The position numbers and the translations under genes are program-made. A DNA stretch of 64,000 bases from Russula earlei (Eukaryota; Basidiomycota; Agaricomycetes; Russulales; Russulaceae), in the NCBI GenBank assembly GCA_025769875.1, contig JAGFNK010000020.1, forward strand, positions 124,001 through 188,000. Reading direction: 5' to 3'. The notes under the pieces were generated by a model. The model did not search any database. It saw nothing but the letters and a program-made list of their open reading frames with translations, and had not been told where the DNA came from. Positions 45,181 through 56,441 of this stretch are shown here, piece by piece; the first letter of the stretch is position 1; every line of letters starts with the position of its first letter.

Positions 45181-45910
45181 CACAATATCCACCACAGTCT
45201 ATTGAAAGGTATGTGACTGGTTTGGCTCTATGACCATACTAAAATACATTTCAGACTGTTCAACATGGTGCTGACTTATGGCATAATGTTATCAGATCTA
45301 CTGGCATTGCTGTCCTTCTGTTGTTCCTTGATGTCCAAGAAGATCTATGAGATTTGGATGAAGAATGTATCAGATTTGCAAAGTATTACCTTCACTTTCT
45401 GTACAAAGATACCAAACACAACAACAAAACAGTATGGTCCCAAACACTCTGTGTCTAATAATTACTTAACACTTCTTAGAAATGGAAGGGGCTCTTTCAT
45501 GGTCCCTTTATCCTCCAGACATTTGCTGCCTGCCTCACAGCTATTGAAGGTTCTGCAAAGGTTTTCAACCTTCATGACAATCCCATTCCCAGGGTGATTG
45601 GTGGGTTAGGCTTGGCCACTGCCTTGGTAAGTATCATATATCATGCTTGCAGGGCTGTTCTGACCATTGATAGGTGGAGAGGGCATTAACTCTGGTTTCC
45701 ACTGGGACATTGACTGTTGCAATGGCCCATGCTAACAAAGGCAAGGCAGTAACCCTCCCTTGGACTCTCAATCTCTACACCAGCAAAGACTCCATGCACC
45801 AAACTGGTTTCTGCAACACAGCTTGGGGTAAGGCTACCTGTAGTTATGCCACATCAGCACACATGCTTGCAAACACCAAGTTTAATACCATTATTCAAGA
45901 AGCCTGAGAA
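45180..45910 (+). pseudogene. Degenerate repetitive hypothetical ORF
   Basis: Pieces in several frames read WKGLFHGPFILQTFAACLTA, then IEGSAKVFNLHDNPIPRVIG, GLGLATALVERALTLVSTGT. This is a pattern I associate with abundant uncharacterised proteins of agaricomycete repeat regions. Stops and frame changes break it, and no function can be assigned. Confidence 0.4.
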
Positions 45911-46189
45911 TTCACGAAGCCAATTTGATTTCACAGCAAGACTGCTGAGCCCACAGAAAACATCAACATTGATGGTTGTGATGACAAACATGCATGTCTT
46001 GTCAATGGCTCTGACTTGGATGTGGAGAGTATGTCATCTCTTCTCTTCCATGACATCACTGACATTGATTGTTCAAATTTATGAAGTGGCTCACTGCCCC
46101 CCATAACTGCTCTCATTTCCCCATATGTACTTGCCTATCACCATGCCAGATTCACCTCTCACTTATCATGCTTACCTTGATTTTTCCTG

Positions 46190-46560
46190 GATACCTCTTA
46201 ATGCATGCTTAGCACATTTGGCACATCTTTGTACCCATGCTTGGACTGCTTACCAAATATATTTGCTTTATGTGCTTGAAAAATGCTTAAAATGCTTAGC
46301 TTGCTTTTGGACTTTTTCTGCTTACTATGCTTGACACACTTAAATAATGGCATACAGCCATGCCTAAGCCCAAATAAGCCAGACGATAAGCCCAGATAAG
46401 CAGCCTAAGCCCAAGGATAAGCCAGATAAGCAGCCCAGCTAAGCAAATTCATGAGAAGACCTAGCTTAGCGTGCTTATCCTAAGCATGTCAAGCCCAGCT
46501 TAGTGGTGCTTAGAAGCATTGCTAAGCACCATTAAGCACACTTAAGTGTTGCTAAGCAAA
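46190..46560. repeat. Dense GCTTA/TAAGC short-motif cluster
   Basis: Dozens of GCTTA, TTAGC, TAAGC and GCTAA words in both orientations fill about 370 bp, many as short palindromes (GCTAAGCACCATTAAGCAC type). This could be the subterminal region of a DNA transposon. No terminus was identified. Confidence 0.7.
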
Positions 46561-46609
46561 TCTCAGATTTTGCTGATGCAACCAAGACACAGACCAAACC
46601 AAGAACACG

Positions 46610-48600
46610 ATCCTTTCTCTTCTCTGGGGAGTGGACTGGACAGAGCCTACCTTGAACCCTAAATGACCATAGCTGTCTAGAGATTTTGGAGTACTAGCTT
46701 CCAGGTGCATAGGTGTTACCAAGTGGTTTGGGGTCTGGAAGATGCTGGACCACCTGAACTATGGACTGCACCTTTTGCATCATATGTGTGTCAGATCTTG
46801 ATTGTTTATGTTAGTTGATATCGTGTTTGGAATGCGTTGATTGTATCTTCCTTAAGATGTATTGAAGAAGCAATGACACCAAGATTGCTACTAGGGAAGC
46901 ACTTAATGCTTCCAACACCGAGATCATTCACATAGAAGCAACCTCGCTTCTATAGCACCGACCAGTACTACAGTAGCACGAACCTTATCCCTGTAGGGCT
47001 ATATAAAGCCCCCAGTTGTAGCAGTTGAGCCTTAAGCTCAACTTAGTTTGCCAATCCCAAACAGTTGACTCCTAACCCATTTGCAGAGCCCCTCTCATCT
47101 TATTGCCATACTCCAGAAGGATCTAACACTCCTTCCCTCCACAAGTATTGCTTGCTTGACTCAAGCATATCTGCATTAGTAGGACACATTTATAGATGCA
47201 ACCATTGATCTTATTCAAGGCACTTTGGAGCATTAACAATAGGTTTACCCAAGGCAGGTTCAAACCCATCACACATGAGCAGAGATGCATACCCTAACCA
47301 ACCACATATGAGGGAAAAGAAAAGAGAGAAAGAGAGAAAAGGGCATTTTCAGCCCCAAAACTCCAGATGCCACAAGTGGAGCCACTTCAACCTCCAAGTG
47401 ATGAATGCCTAATCTTTTTGTGCAAATTTGATCATTGCTCTCTACTGTCATGTACCAGGTCAAAAGTACCTAGTGTTTCACCACTATGTCATGCAAAAGT
47501 AATGCTTTTGATGTTAGAAATCTGTGATCTGATGTTGGCATCTGACAAGCCAAAGTGCATTTTCATGGTTGATTGAATTTACTCAAAATAGCACACTGTT
47601 GGCACTTAATGTCATGGTGAGCCCAAAAACCACAAACTGGTCTATGATCGTGGTACAATTACTCTTGGTCTATAGGAAATATACACTGCTGATATGAGAA
47701 AAAAAAATGGGAAGGATCAGTTCACTCCTTGTATCTCAATGTTAAAAACATGTGATTCATTCCTCATAAATGTAGCTTCTGCAGACCTCAACCCCAACCA
47801 CAAATCAGGAAAAAATCATAGAAATGCTCCTAGTACTTATAACCTCTCAGATCGTCAATTTGAAGAAGATCGGAGATGTTTTGGGGCTTAGAACGTGTTA
47901 TCAGTGTGGTGGTGAAACACTAGAACCCATCGTAAAACACTCGGCAATCAATAGTAGGCGTTCGAGAAAAAAAGGAAATCCCGGTCTTCAGCACTGATAC
48001 TGTAGCAGTGTGTTCCCTCGCGCGATGTTTCGGTTGGAAGGGGGTTGCGCAAACGCGCACTCACCATGAGCCCGAGGAGCCCCAGACTCCAGATCGTCTC
48101 CCACGGCGAGATGCGCACGAACGTAGTCGGCGACGGGCTCATACTCTTCCCGGGCTTTAACAGCGCACCTCCGACAAGCCTCTCCCTCTCCTCCCCCGCC
48201 TCCTTCTGATCCCCTTCGCCGGCGCCGTCCCTACTGCCCCCCCCCCCCCCCTCTCGACGACGGCGAGCCCAGAAATCTGGGCCAGCTTTACTATCACGAG
48301 CTGAAAGTGGCGCAGCTCCTCCGGCGTACGGAGCGCCTCGCCTCGCGTGTCCTTCTCCCTTCCCTTTCCCTCCTTGCCCTGATCCTTGGCTCGGAGGCCG
48401 AGGCGGTCCACCGACCGGCACGGGCTCGCGCACGTCGCCTATCCAGTTCATCATCGGGTCTCGCGCAAACGCGCGGGTGAAGAAGCTGTCCGCGAGCGCC
48501 GGGATGTCGCTCGGCTCGGCTTGTCTCACTTACGCGGCGGTGGGTTGCGGCGGAAGTTGCCGCCGAGACCGGATCATCGTCGGGGGTGGAGCGGTCCATC
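46610..48600 (-). pseudogene. Second GNAT acetyltransferase copy, broken
   Basis: A diverged duplicate of the gene at 22509-23593. The N-terminal part at 47,950-48,600 is GC-rich: AEPSDIPALADSFFTRAFAR, DPMMNW, ELRHFQLVIVKLAQISGLAV, SPWETIWSLGLLGLM. It contains frame changes and a run of 13 C at about 48,239-48,251. The rest (46,610-47,950) is AT-rich and CpG-poor, with only patches matching the parent, for example the 3' end at 46,610-46,720 and a block at 47,250-47,400. About 0.5 kb of foreign DNA (roughly 46,723-47,250) interrupts it. It is not expected to be expressed as an enzyme. Confidence 0.72.
46809..47128 (+). mobile_element. Possible LTR-like insertion
   Basis: A 320-bp block begins TGTTAG and ends CTAACA, with TATATAAAG at about 47000, as in LTRs. 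It lies within the interruption of the GNAT copy. No matching target duplication was found immediately at its ends (GTTTA versus CTCCT), so the assignment is tentative. Confidence 0.4.
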
Positions 48601-49627
48601 GCGAATTTTTGACCAGGATCAAATCGCTAGCAAGCGGGTATACTTGCATCTCAGTCCTTGACTGCGCACAATGAGCGCTCAATTGCCAAAAGATCAGTAC
48701 AGGGTGTCCGGTGCAGCACGCCCTCTGAATACAGTCCGTTCTTCAAATTTATTGATGCAGATCGTGTCGTGAGAGGGAGAAGACGCCGTTTGTCACCCCT
48801 GCGGACTGATGCTGTCACAGCGAGACACTGAAGCAAAAAAAAAATAAAACACGATCCATGATTACTGCAATTAACACGTGGTGGATTAAATTGGCCACGA
48901 CACGCTACCAGGTACAGCATATCCAATCTCCCTTGCTACGTATGACTTCAAAGTGACTATCCCAACTTGCATGGTGAGCGTGCAGGTGGGATTCACTTCG
49001 CCTCATCCGGCTCTCAGCAAGATTTGTTACGAGTGGCTCTTCGTAATTAATCGAAACCTTGGGGTACGATCTACAGCACAAGCAAAATTAAGCGGCCGTT
49101 GCCATGTAAGATTCGGCTAAAGGGATTTGGGGTGACAAGGCTGTAGGAGCGTGTCGCGGTGGGCGAGAACACAATGGCTGATCAGCCGAGCGGAATTTCA
49201 ACTTCGGCGTTTGGACCGAGCAGGACCGAATAAGGCACGACAATATGATAAGGTAATCAGCTCGCACGATGAGCGTGATTAACTTTAGGCAGAACAGAAA
49301 CAGAACAGAAGGAAGCGGAGAAGCCCACGAGAAACTTGTATACGATCACTCATTTCGTCTTCTTTCTTTCCTTGTCAGTTTCCACGTCACCAAGAGAATC
49401 CGCAAGGGAACTTATGAACTAACATTGCTCGAACAAACTCCGTTTCATAAAATTAAGTTGTATTCGGTATCGGTTGCTCGAAACCGCCGGTCTATGCAAA
49501 TTGAGGGTACGGGGCAGACGGCGGTAAACGAAGAGGGTCATCCCCACTGATAATGCAAAATAAAATGATAAAAAAATGGAAGATATTCATACAGGAGTAC
49601 GGGAGGGGGATTCTGGGGGATAGATAC
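48601..49627. other. Intergenic region
   Basis: Nothing was recognised. CpG content returns to the level of the gene-rich arms. Confidence 0.4.
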
Positions 49628-50530
49628 TCAGAAGCCGCCAAGGCAGGTATCATCGTCTGCATCCAAACCGCAACCACGAAGGCTAGTGCCCGAGTAGAAA
49701 GATTTGTATCGACACTCAGCTAGATCGTCGTCTTCTGCTTCGTCATCCTCTTCTAATTCCTCTCCGTGGATGCCGTTGGTAGGTTTCCGTTCAAGGTCAC
49801 GGGCCATGTCGCGTCCATGGGCACGCTGCCGAGGGCGTTGTTCCCTGCCACCCTTTCCACGATCACGGTCACGGTCGCGCTTGCGGCGTCGATGTTTCTC
49901 CTCTTCATATTTATGATATTGGCGGTCGTCCTCGTCCGGAGACTCTGGGGAGTGGAACAGCCCCTCGCCGGTATTGAGATTGGGAAGTGATGCAAACGGC
50001 AAGAACATGAGCGGATTGAGGACGGCTGCGTTCGCGTCACATTCTGAAGGAGGGCTTGCAAATCCATCCGAGTCGTCCGATTCTGAGGATACGTCAGGGA
50101 CGAGAGGAGGGATGGCCGACGTGGCAGCATGATCGTCAGGGGAGGCTTCTGGGATTAGCCCGAGGCCGAGGGCACGACGGGGATGCATGTGTCGTCCTCC
50201 AGCCTTTAAGGCTACTTTACTGAGAGGGAAATCGGGAGATGAGACAACTGAGGACGGCGTTGTGCATCCAGGGATATAAGTCCGGCCTGGACAGCCCCGA
50301 GCGGGTAGAGCGCATAAATTGGGGAGAACAACGATAGGGGACCTATCGTACGAGGAAGGTGAGTGGGCTGAGAAGGTGCGGGTGAGGGTTGGCGTTGGAG
50401 GAAAGTGGACAGTGTTGCGACACGGACGGGGCAGGCGAAGGGAAGGGGGGATATCTCCCGACGAGTCTGGATGGGGTAGGGAGGACTGCTTGAGGATGGG
50501 GCGAGGCAAAGCCAGACTCATTGGCGGCAT
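49628..50530 (-). CDS. Hypothetical protein, disordered, mixed charge
   Basis: A single-exon frame from ATG (50530) encodes 300 residues. The N-terminal half is Pro/Ser-rich (PRPILKQSSLPHPDSSGDIP, HFPPTPTLTRTFSAHSPSSY). The middle holds an acidic cluster (SSESDDSDGFASPPSE). Then come a strongly basic Arg/Asp block (KHRRRKRDRDRDRGKGGREQ), an acidic stretch (EELEEDDEAEDDDLAE) and the conserved-looking tail YKSFYSGTSLRGCGLDADDD ending CLGGF. I recall this composition and CLGGF-type ending from uncharacterised basidiomycete proteins, but know no function. The intact long frame supports a real gene. Confidence 0.68.
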   Translation of the reverse strand: MPPMSLALPRPILKQSSLPHPDSSGDIPPSLRLPRPCRNTVHFPPTPTLTRTFSAHSPSSYDRSPIVVLPNLCALPARGCPGRTYIPGCTTPSSVVSSPDFPLSKVALKAGGRHMHPRRALGLGLIPEASPDDHAATSAIPPLVPDVSSESDDSDGFASPPSECDANAAVLNPLMFLPFASLPNLNTGEGLFHSPESPDEDDRQYHKYEEEKHRRRKRDRDRDRGKGGREQRPRQRAHGRDMARDLERKPTNGIHGEELEEDDEAEDDDLAECRYKSFYSGTSLRGCGLDADDDTCLGGF

Positions 50531-52168
50531 CGGAGAGGGATGGGGGGGATGGGGCAGACGTTAGCAGAGGGTAGAGGACATGGGGGATAAAAGTAGTGGA
50601 GGAAGTGGGAGATTGAATGAAAGGATGATGTTTGGTTGTTGTGGCACTTTTCCCCCGCCCAAGTGAGAGCCAAGCCAAACGAACGAGACACCGCCGCCCC
50701 GGATACGGCGAGAGCCGGTTATCTGGCCTGGCCCCAGGCTGACTCTCACTTGGCGGTGCCACGCCACGTTGGCACACCACACGCGCTATCTTAATCACCC
50801 TGCCGTACTCTTCGCTTCGCTTGCCTGCGCTCTGGCAACTCCCCCGGGCCTCTGCACGGTCCTCCCCGGTCTCTTCTCGCACCTTTCCCTCATGGAGTAA
50901 ATCGTGCCCCGTGGTCTCTGGCACCCCCTCGTGCTCAGTCGCGCTTTGATCTCAACGTGCACCCGTCCTCCCCGAACGTAACGTCCTCCCACGCATTCCG
51001 TCCGGATCCCACTTTGACTGACCAGCCTCGTTCCAGACTCGTCCTCTGCGTTGTCACTTTCTCTACCCACGTTCATATTTTATCTCGTGTCCACTTCCTC
51101 TTCTTATCGCCGGCCTCATGCCATGACGAAACGTGGTTTTACCAGGGGTCCCGGGAATCCTTCGCATACTTGATAATTAACCCCCTACGTATTTGCGCCC
51201 GTTCAGTCGTCGTCTCACGTACGAGAACGCTTCGCTGCCACCCTATGCCCGCGGACCTATCTGCCTTATGCTGCCTTGTTTGCAATCGTGCGTTTAAAAC
51301 GTTCCCCTTATCTAGGTTCTGACTTCATTTGACTCTACAACCAATTACACCTTGCGCCGCCGCGTCACAGGCACTTGTTTTTGGTCCTTGCAAGTCATGG
51401 CGGGACCTTCGGCGCGTACCCTTGTACGAAAAAGTGCTGATACATGCTCAGCGATTCCGTCCTATGAGCGAGGTTTTCGCCATAGGTCAGGCTAGCCTAC
51501 GCTACGATCCTGTGCCTTGCGTATTGACTAGACATTTTGCCATACCTTTGCGCACGTCTCCTATATTACGCCTGTTACGCCCCTGCAATTCCAGTGCAAG
51601 ACCTGCCTGGACTCAACTTCTTGAAGGCCGTGATAAGGTGGGGTCACCAATCAACTTCTGAGCCGCAAACCGCCTGCTTTTTCCTGTAACGTAATCGGAC
51701 TTTACTCCACACCGTAGCGCGAATCTTGCATCATAATAAGGCACTTCTATCATTCAATCGCGACCAATTCGATTGCGGTATCTGCATTTCTGGCGCGTCC
51801 TTCCCCTTTTAGTCCCCTGGTGTCCCTCGCTCGACCGTCTGTTACCTGACGACGCACGTGCAACGCTTCGATGATAAGATTGGCCAATGGCGGTCAGGGT
51901 GCAGATGACGAGTTCATATGGACGGAATAATCCTAGAAACGAATGTTTCTGTGCCATAGTAAAACAATTTTCCTCTTGGCAATGGATGCCCAGCTAGAGT
52001 CGCCTCAGACTTGCATTCCTACTCCCGACTTGAGCCAGAAGACCGGAATAATAATTCCGACCATCGAAAGCCAAGCCTCGGCGCCAAGCGTTTGGCGGTC
52101 TTTCAACCCTAACCCCGTGTTAGGTCATCTATCTACTGCCCGACTTGTCCTCACGATCACCTCGAGCA
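50531..52168. other. Intergenic region with C/T-rich repeat-like DNA
   Basis: An 11-bp inverted pair CCAAGTGAGAG / CTCTCACTTGG lies at 50659-50669 and 50743-50753, upstream of the minus-strand gene. From about 50,780 to 51,650 the plus strand is pyrimidine-rich like other such stretches. A small open frame from the ATG at 51973 precedes Arp9 but is not recognised. Confidence 0.4.
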
Positions 52169-53980
52169 ATGAACAGCATCGGCTTTCGCGATTCCAGCGT
52201 CGTCATCATCGAGACAAGCAGGACCGTCATCCGCGGCGGCCTTGGCCTCCATGAGCTCCTCCGTACACCATCCATCGTCAGCCCACCCACATACTCTCCT
52301 ATGAACCACCCATGTGACCGTCGTTCATCTCTTCCTCTTTTTTTTCCACGTAGGAAATCCAAGCCCGCGTCGGCTTGCGCACGGGAACATCGAGCTTGGG
52401 CTTGGGCTCTGCAGAAGCTGGTCCCTCGACGGCGACTAGCCGCGCCGCGTCCGCAGCACCCCAACCCCAACCCCTCAAAGTCACCGACTACCTCGTCGGA
52501 CCTCAGCTGGACGACGCGATCGCGGCGGGCCAAGAGCTCGTCATCTCGTGGCCCTTTTCCGAAGGCCAAATCGGGGACTTTATGCAAGCCGAGGCTCTCT
52601 GGTACGTTTCCCCATCCCCGTGCTTTCTCTCGCGCGTCCCCCTCTCCTCTCTCCTCTCTCTCTTTTCGTTGTTGTTGACCATTTGCACCGCCACTATTGT
52701 GGGACACGCACAGGAAGTATGTCCTCTTCACGGGCCTGCAACTCCGACGCGTCCAAAACGAGTCCCCTGTCCTCCTCTCCCTCATCTCAGGCCTTCCGCG
52801 CGACGCGTATGAGCGCACGGGCCAAATCTTCTTCGAGCGCTTCAACGTAGCGGCCTTCAGCATCCTCGACCGGCCCATGGCGCAGCTCTACGCCGCAGGC
52901 GCCCTATCGGGCATCGTCGTCGACATCAGCGACACCCTCACGGATATAACGCCGATCTACGACGGCCTCCCGCTCACGGGTTCGCGCACCACGGCCCGCG
53001 TGGGCATGCGCCACTGCGAGCGCTTCCTCGCGCATCTCCTCCGCAACAACACCTCCGTCTCCACCGTCCTCGCCGAGCTCGCCATACCCCCCGCGGAACA
53101 CCCCTCCGCGCTGCGCGCCCTCGCTCGCCAGGTGTGGCAAACCGGCCTCGTGCGCGTGCCCGTGGACGGCATCGCGCTGCGCGAGGCGGACGACGAGGGC
53201 GTGACGGACATCGCGGCGGTGCTCGTCGCCGGGAAGGAAAAGGCCGTGATCGAGAGCGGAATGAAGCGCCGCGCGACGGCCAAGGCGAGCGCGGCGGAGC
53301 AGGCGCGCGCGAAGGAACTCGAGGCGCTCGACCTCATCACGATCGAGTTCCGCGGGAAGGAGGTCACGCTGGGCAAGGAGCGCCATCGGTTCTGCGAGCC
53401 CCTGTTCGACCTGAACCTCCTCGCGCTTGGGAACGACGCCGGACTGGATGAACACGCCAGCCCGGAAGGTGAGGGCATGTCGATGACGTTGCAGGGTGCC
53501 GTCGGTCATGCCGTCAGGCTTGCGGACGTGGATCAGCGACAGTATATCTGGCATGGGTTAATAGTGACGGGAGATATCGCGACACATGTCAAAGGTAAGT
53601 TTTTTTTCCCGAACTCGTTTCTGTTACGTCTGTCCCTCAACCCGCGGCGCGGATTCGAGGCATCGGACCAGCCCTGCAAACGCATCTCGCCCCGTTCATC
53701 CTGAGTAGCGCCGATCAGCACAACGAAGTGCAACCAAAGCAGATTCGCATTGTCAAGGTTCCAGAATATTTTGCAGAGTATCGGGAAAGGGGCGATGGAC
53801 TTGCAGCATTCCTGGGCTCAAGCATCGTGGCCAAGGTATACATCTTCCATTGATCTTACGGCAGAATTTGACCACGTCTCCTAGGTCACCTTTCACGATG
53901 GGAAAAACTTCATCTCAAAAACGGACTATGCAGAAAAGGGACCGAAAGCGGTCCTTGAGATGTCCGCCTCACTTTTTTAA
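52169..53980 (+). CDS. ARP9: Actin-related protein Arp9 (SWI/SNF-RSC subunit)
   Basis: A nuclear actin-like subunit of SWI/SNF-type chromatin remodellers. Four GT-AG introns (52277-52353, 52602-52713, 53595-53659, 53836-53884) give 502 residues (1,509 nt). MNSIGFRDSSVVIIETSRTV starts the actin fold. Next are KYVLFTGLQLRRVQNESPVL, RDAYERTGQIFFERFNVAAF and SGIVVDISDTLTDITPIYDG. A family-typical insertion rich in Ala/Lys/Glu precedes LITIEFRGKEVTLGKERHRF. The end, RIVKVPEYFAEYRERGDGLA, FLGSSIVAK, DYAEKGPKAVLEM, matches Arp9 better than conventional actin. The ATP-site motifs are not conventional, as expected for Arp9. The coding sequence is GC-rich and long antisense frames over it are artefacts. 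Confidence 0.85.
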
Positions 53981-54175
53981 ATCTTCTCACTGCCTGTCAC
54001 TCACAATATGTATGGTCTGGCGGCGTGATCATGGCTATCGATTATTCACCGTGCCAATAGGAACTCAGTGGCGTACTTTGGCGGGCAGACAAGTGACGTT
54101 TGGAGGGTGTCATGATACCTAATCATAGAGAATACCGGAAACGATACAAACGTAAGGAGCCTAACGCATGCGTTT

Positions 54176-54699
54176 CTATGCTGCCGCGCTTTCGGCGACG
54201 CTGAGCAGGTCACTGTCTCCGGGGTCGGTGATAGTCATGACACTAGCACGATGCCATCCGCTCAGTACGAAATCATGATGTACAAGCGATTAAAAGGGGT
54301 CACGTACCCGACACGGAAAAGCTTTCCCGCCGCAGTGCCAAGAGCGACGTTAGTTCCCGCAAAATGATGTACCGTCGTCTTGGACAACATAGCGTAGTAC
54401 TCGATCTCAGACTTGCGCAACGGGGGGCAATTGCCGGCGATGAGGACGAGCTTGGCTGCAAAACGTTCGAGAGGGGGACGGAAGCAAGGAGGGAAAAGTC
54501 AGCATGGGGACCTTCTCAGCCTCTGGCTCCAGTCCCAGGAGGATTTGTGAATGGAATCGGACGAACCTTTGCCACTGCGCATTTGCTTGAGGGCAGACTT
54601 GTACCCGAGGTGGTACTTGCCGGACTTGACGACGAGGGCAAGGCGTGCCGCGATCGACTCGGTCGACTTTGCGGTCTTGGACTTTTTGGTGGGGGCCAT
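54176..54699 (-). CDS. RPL30: 60S ribosomal protein eL30
   Basis: A component of the large ribosomal subunit. Three exons (54567-54699, 54308-54455, 54176-54242) give 115 residues. The sequence begins [20 protein letters not shown], then [20 protein letters not shown], spliced to [20 protein letters not shown] and [20 protein letters not shown], and ends [20 protein letters not shown]. All family hallmarks are present. It converges with Arp9 (stops 195 bp apart). Confidence 0.95.
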
Positions 54700-55170
54700 T
54701 GCTCGATACGTTGGGTGGTGCGGCGCTGCTTGCTTGTTGCAAGTCTGCTTGATTGTGATTGTCCCGTCCGTCTACTATTTGGTTTAGGTTTCGGCATTTG
54801 CCTAGCAGTTGTGGCTTGCTATATCACGTGCACGTGCCGAAAAGGTTACGTGTTGTTGAAAGCAAGGCACGTGAGATAATGTGCAACTTTCTTGCGCGGT
54901 CCAATCCGTCCCTGGATTTCAGATGCTATACGGCAACGGAACCTTGCCAAACACCACGGGCGAATGCAACCTGAGCATGACGGTATAATAGCGGCATATA
55001 TCGCATCAGAGCCTCCTCGTTGGGCATCCCGATCAAATTACTATATTGATAGCTGCCTGTGATCTGAACTGTATTCCCAAGTAGCCTGGATTGGCCTAAC
55101 TCAAACCGTCGCTTGGTCGCGCGTAGTCTATTTTGCGAGCATGTGACCGTGACAAAGCTTAAGAAAACCC
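54700..55170. other. Promoter side of eL30 and 3' flank of phosphomannomutase
   Basis: Noncoding. No distinctive element was identified. Confidence 0.4.
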
Positions 55171-56274
55171 TCAGAAGAACAGATCCTTCAAGATCTTAAT
55201 TGTATCTGTCGGACTTGTGACCGAGTGCCCAATTGTTCGTGGGTCGGTGAAGATCTCATAGTCGTTCCCACCCTATATCGTGCAGTTGGGTTAGACGAGC
55301 GCGGGCGCAACAGCTGGGCCATGCCTTAAATGTCTTATCTCCAAAGAAGTGGATCTCTTCAAAGCCTTCGTTTTCGACGTGTCGGAGTGAATAGGTCTTG
55401 TCCCAGCCAGTAATGAAAATGTCGAATGATATTTGACCACCAATGGAAAACGTCAGGTTATAGTCTGCAAATCTTTCCCGCAAGACCTTGACAAAGGCCG
55501 CTCGCACACCATGGACCTAAAGGTAAGGGACTTCGGCTCGACAAGGACGTGGTGCAAGGGAGAAGGCAGACCTTATCGTAGGCCTCGAATTCGTGACGCT
55601 CTTGAATACTGGATCAGGTCACTCGTCAGAGACGCACATGTCGCGGTCAGAGACACAGAAACGCACGTCGCGTTTCGTCCGATGGGACTGACGTTGATCA
55701 TGCCATTTCGGAATTCGACGAATGTGCCACTATTCGCATTTATCAGGGTTTGAAATCGATCAGGGGATAGGAAATTCGCGTGCCGCTTTATGGGAATGTC
55801 CAGATCCGCCACGTAGTGCAAGATGAAGTTGACAAGCTTCTTGTAGCGCTCTTCGCCGACAGCTTTGATGAATGATTGCGACTCGAGTGGCTTACCCAGC
55901 CTATACGCCGTCAGGCCGTTCTCCGCAAATGCAAAGTCAAAATCTTCGACAACTGGGTCCCGAGTTTCGGAATTGAGAGGTTTGGTTAGGCAGCAAGTAC
56001 TCACCATTATTTCCCGAGATGCTGAGCTGCTCTGAGATCTTGACGAAATCTGAACCGCCGACGAACCCAATCGCCACTTTCTTCCTGAGTTCTTGCAACA
56101 ACTCGAACATCTCAGGGGACACATTCTGTAGGTTAATTGTTAGCGCAGCGCCCATGGACACGTACAACCGACGGAGACCAGAAGATGCACCTGGCGCGCC
56201 GGAGTGAGTGTACCATCGACGTCGAACAGAAGTAGTTTCTTCAGGGGACGACCTGCAAAGTCTTGAGATACCAT
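55171..56274 (-). CDS. SEC53: Phosphomannomutase
   Basis: Interconverts mannose-6-phosphate and mannose-1-phosphate to feed GDP-mannose for glycosylation (cytosol). Seven exons sum to 768 nt, or 255 residues, the normal eukaryotic length. The HAD nucleophile motif [12 protein letters not shown] has Asp18 and Asp20. Then come [89 protein letters not shown]. Two of the six introns have GC donors. One (55730-55783, AAGCG|GCACGC) restores IPIKRGTFVEF, and one (55273-55324, AAG|GCATGG) restores [13 protein letters not shown]. The gene is intact. It is transcribed divergently from Vms1. Confidence 0.95.
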
Positions 56275-56441
56275 AAACGATGTCGTGTAGTGGGAGTTTG
56301 AAAACGCTAGAGCGCCTGATTATAGTTAGTTTGGTAACTTACACTAACGGTGGGCTACAAGCGGTGATTAGATTAGATCCGATTTGATTGGGCCTTCTGA
56401 CTCGCCACTTCCCTTCCCTTGACCTCTCTCTCTCTCAGGCC
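56275..56441. promoter_or_regulatory. Shared intergenic promoter region of SEC53 and VMS1
   Basis: Only 167 bp separate the two start codons on opposite strands, so both promoters must lie here or overlap the first exons. A CT-rich run (CCTCTCTCTCTCTC) precedes the plus-strand ATG. No classical TATA box was seen. Confidence 0.6.

Noticed and set aside
52904..53554. 216-residue minus-strand frame opposite Arp9
   Set aside because: An artefact of GC-rich codon use on the coding strand. The plus-strand protein family is clear.
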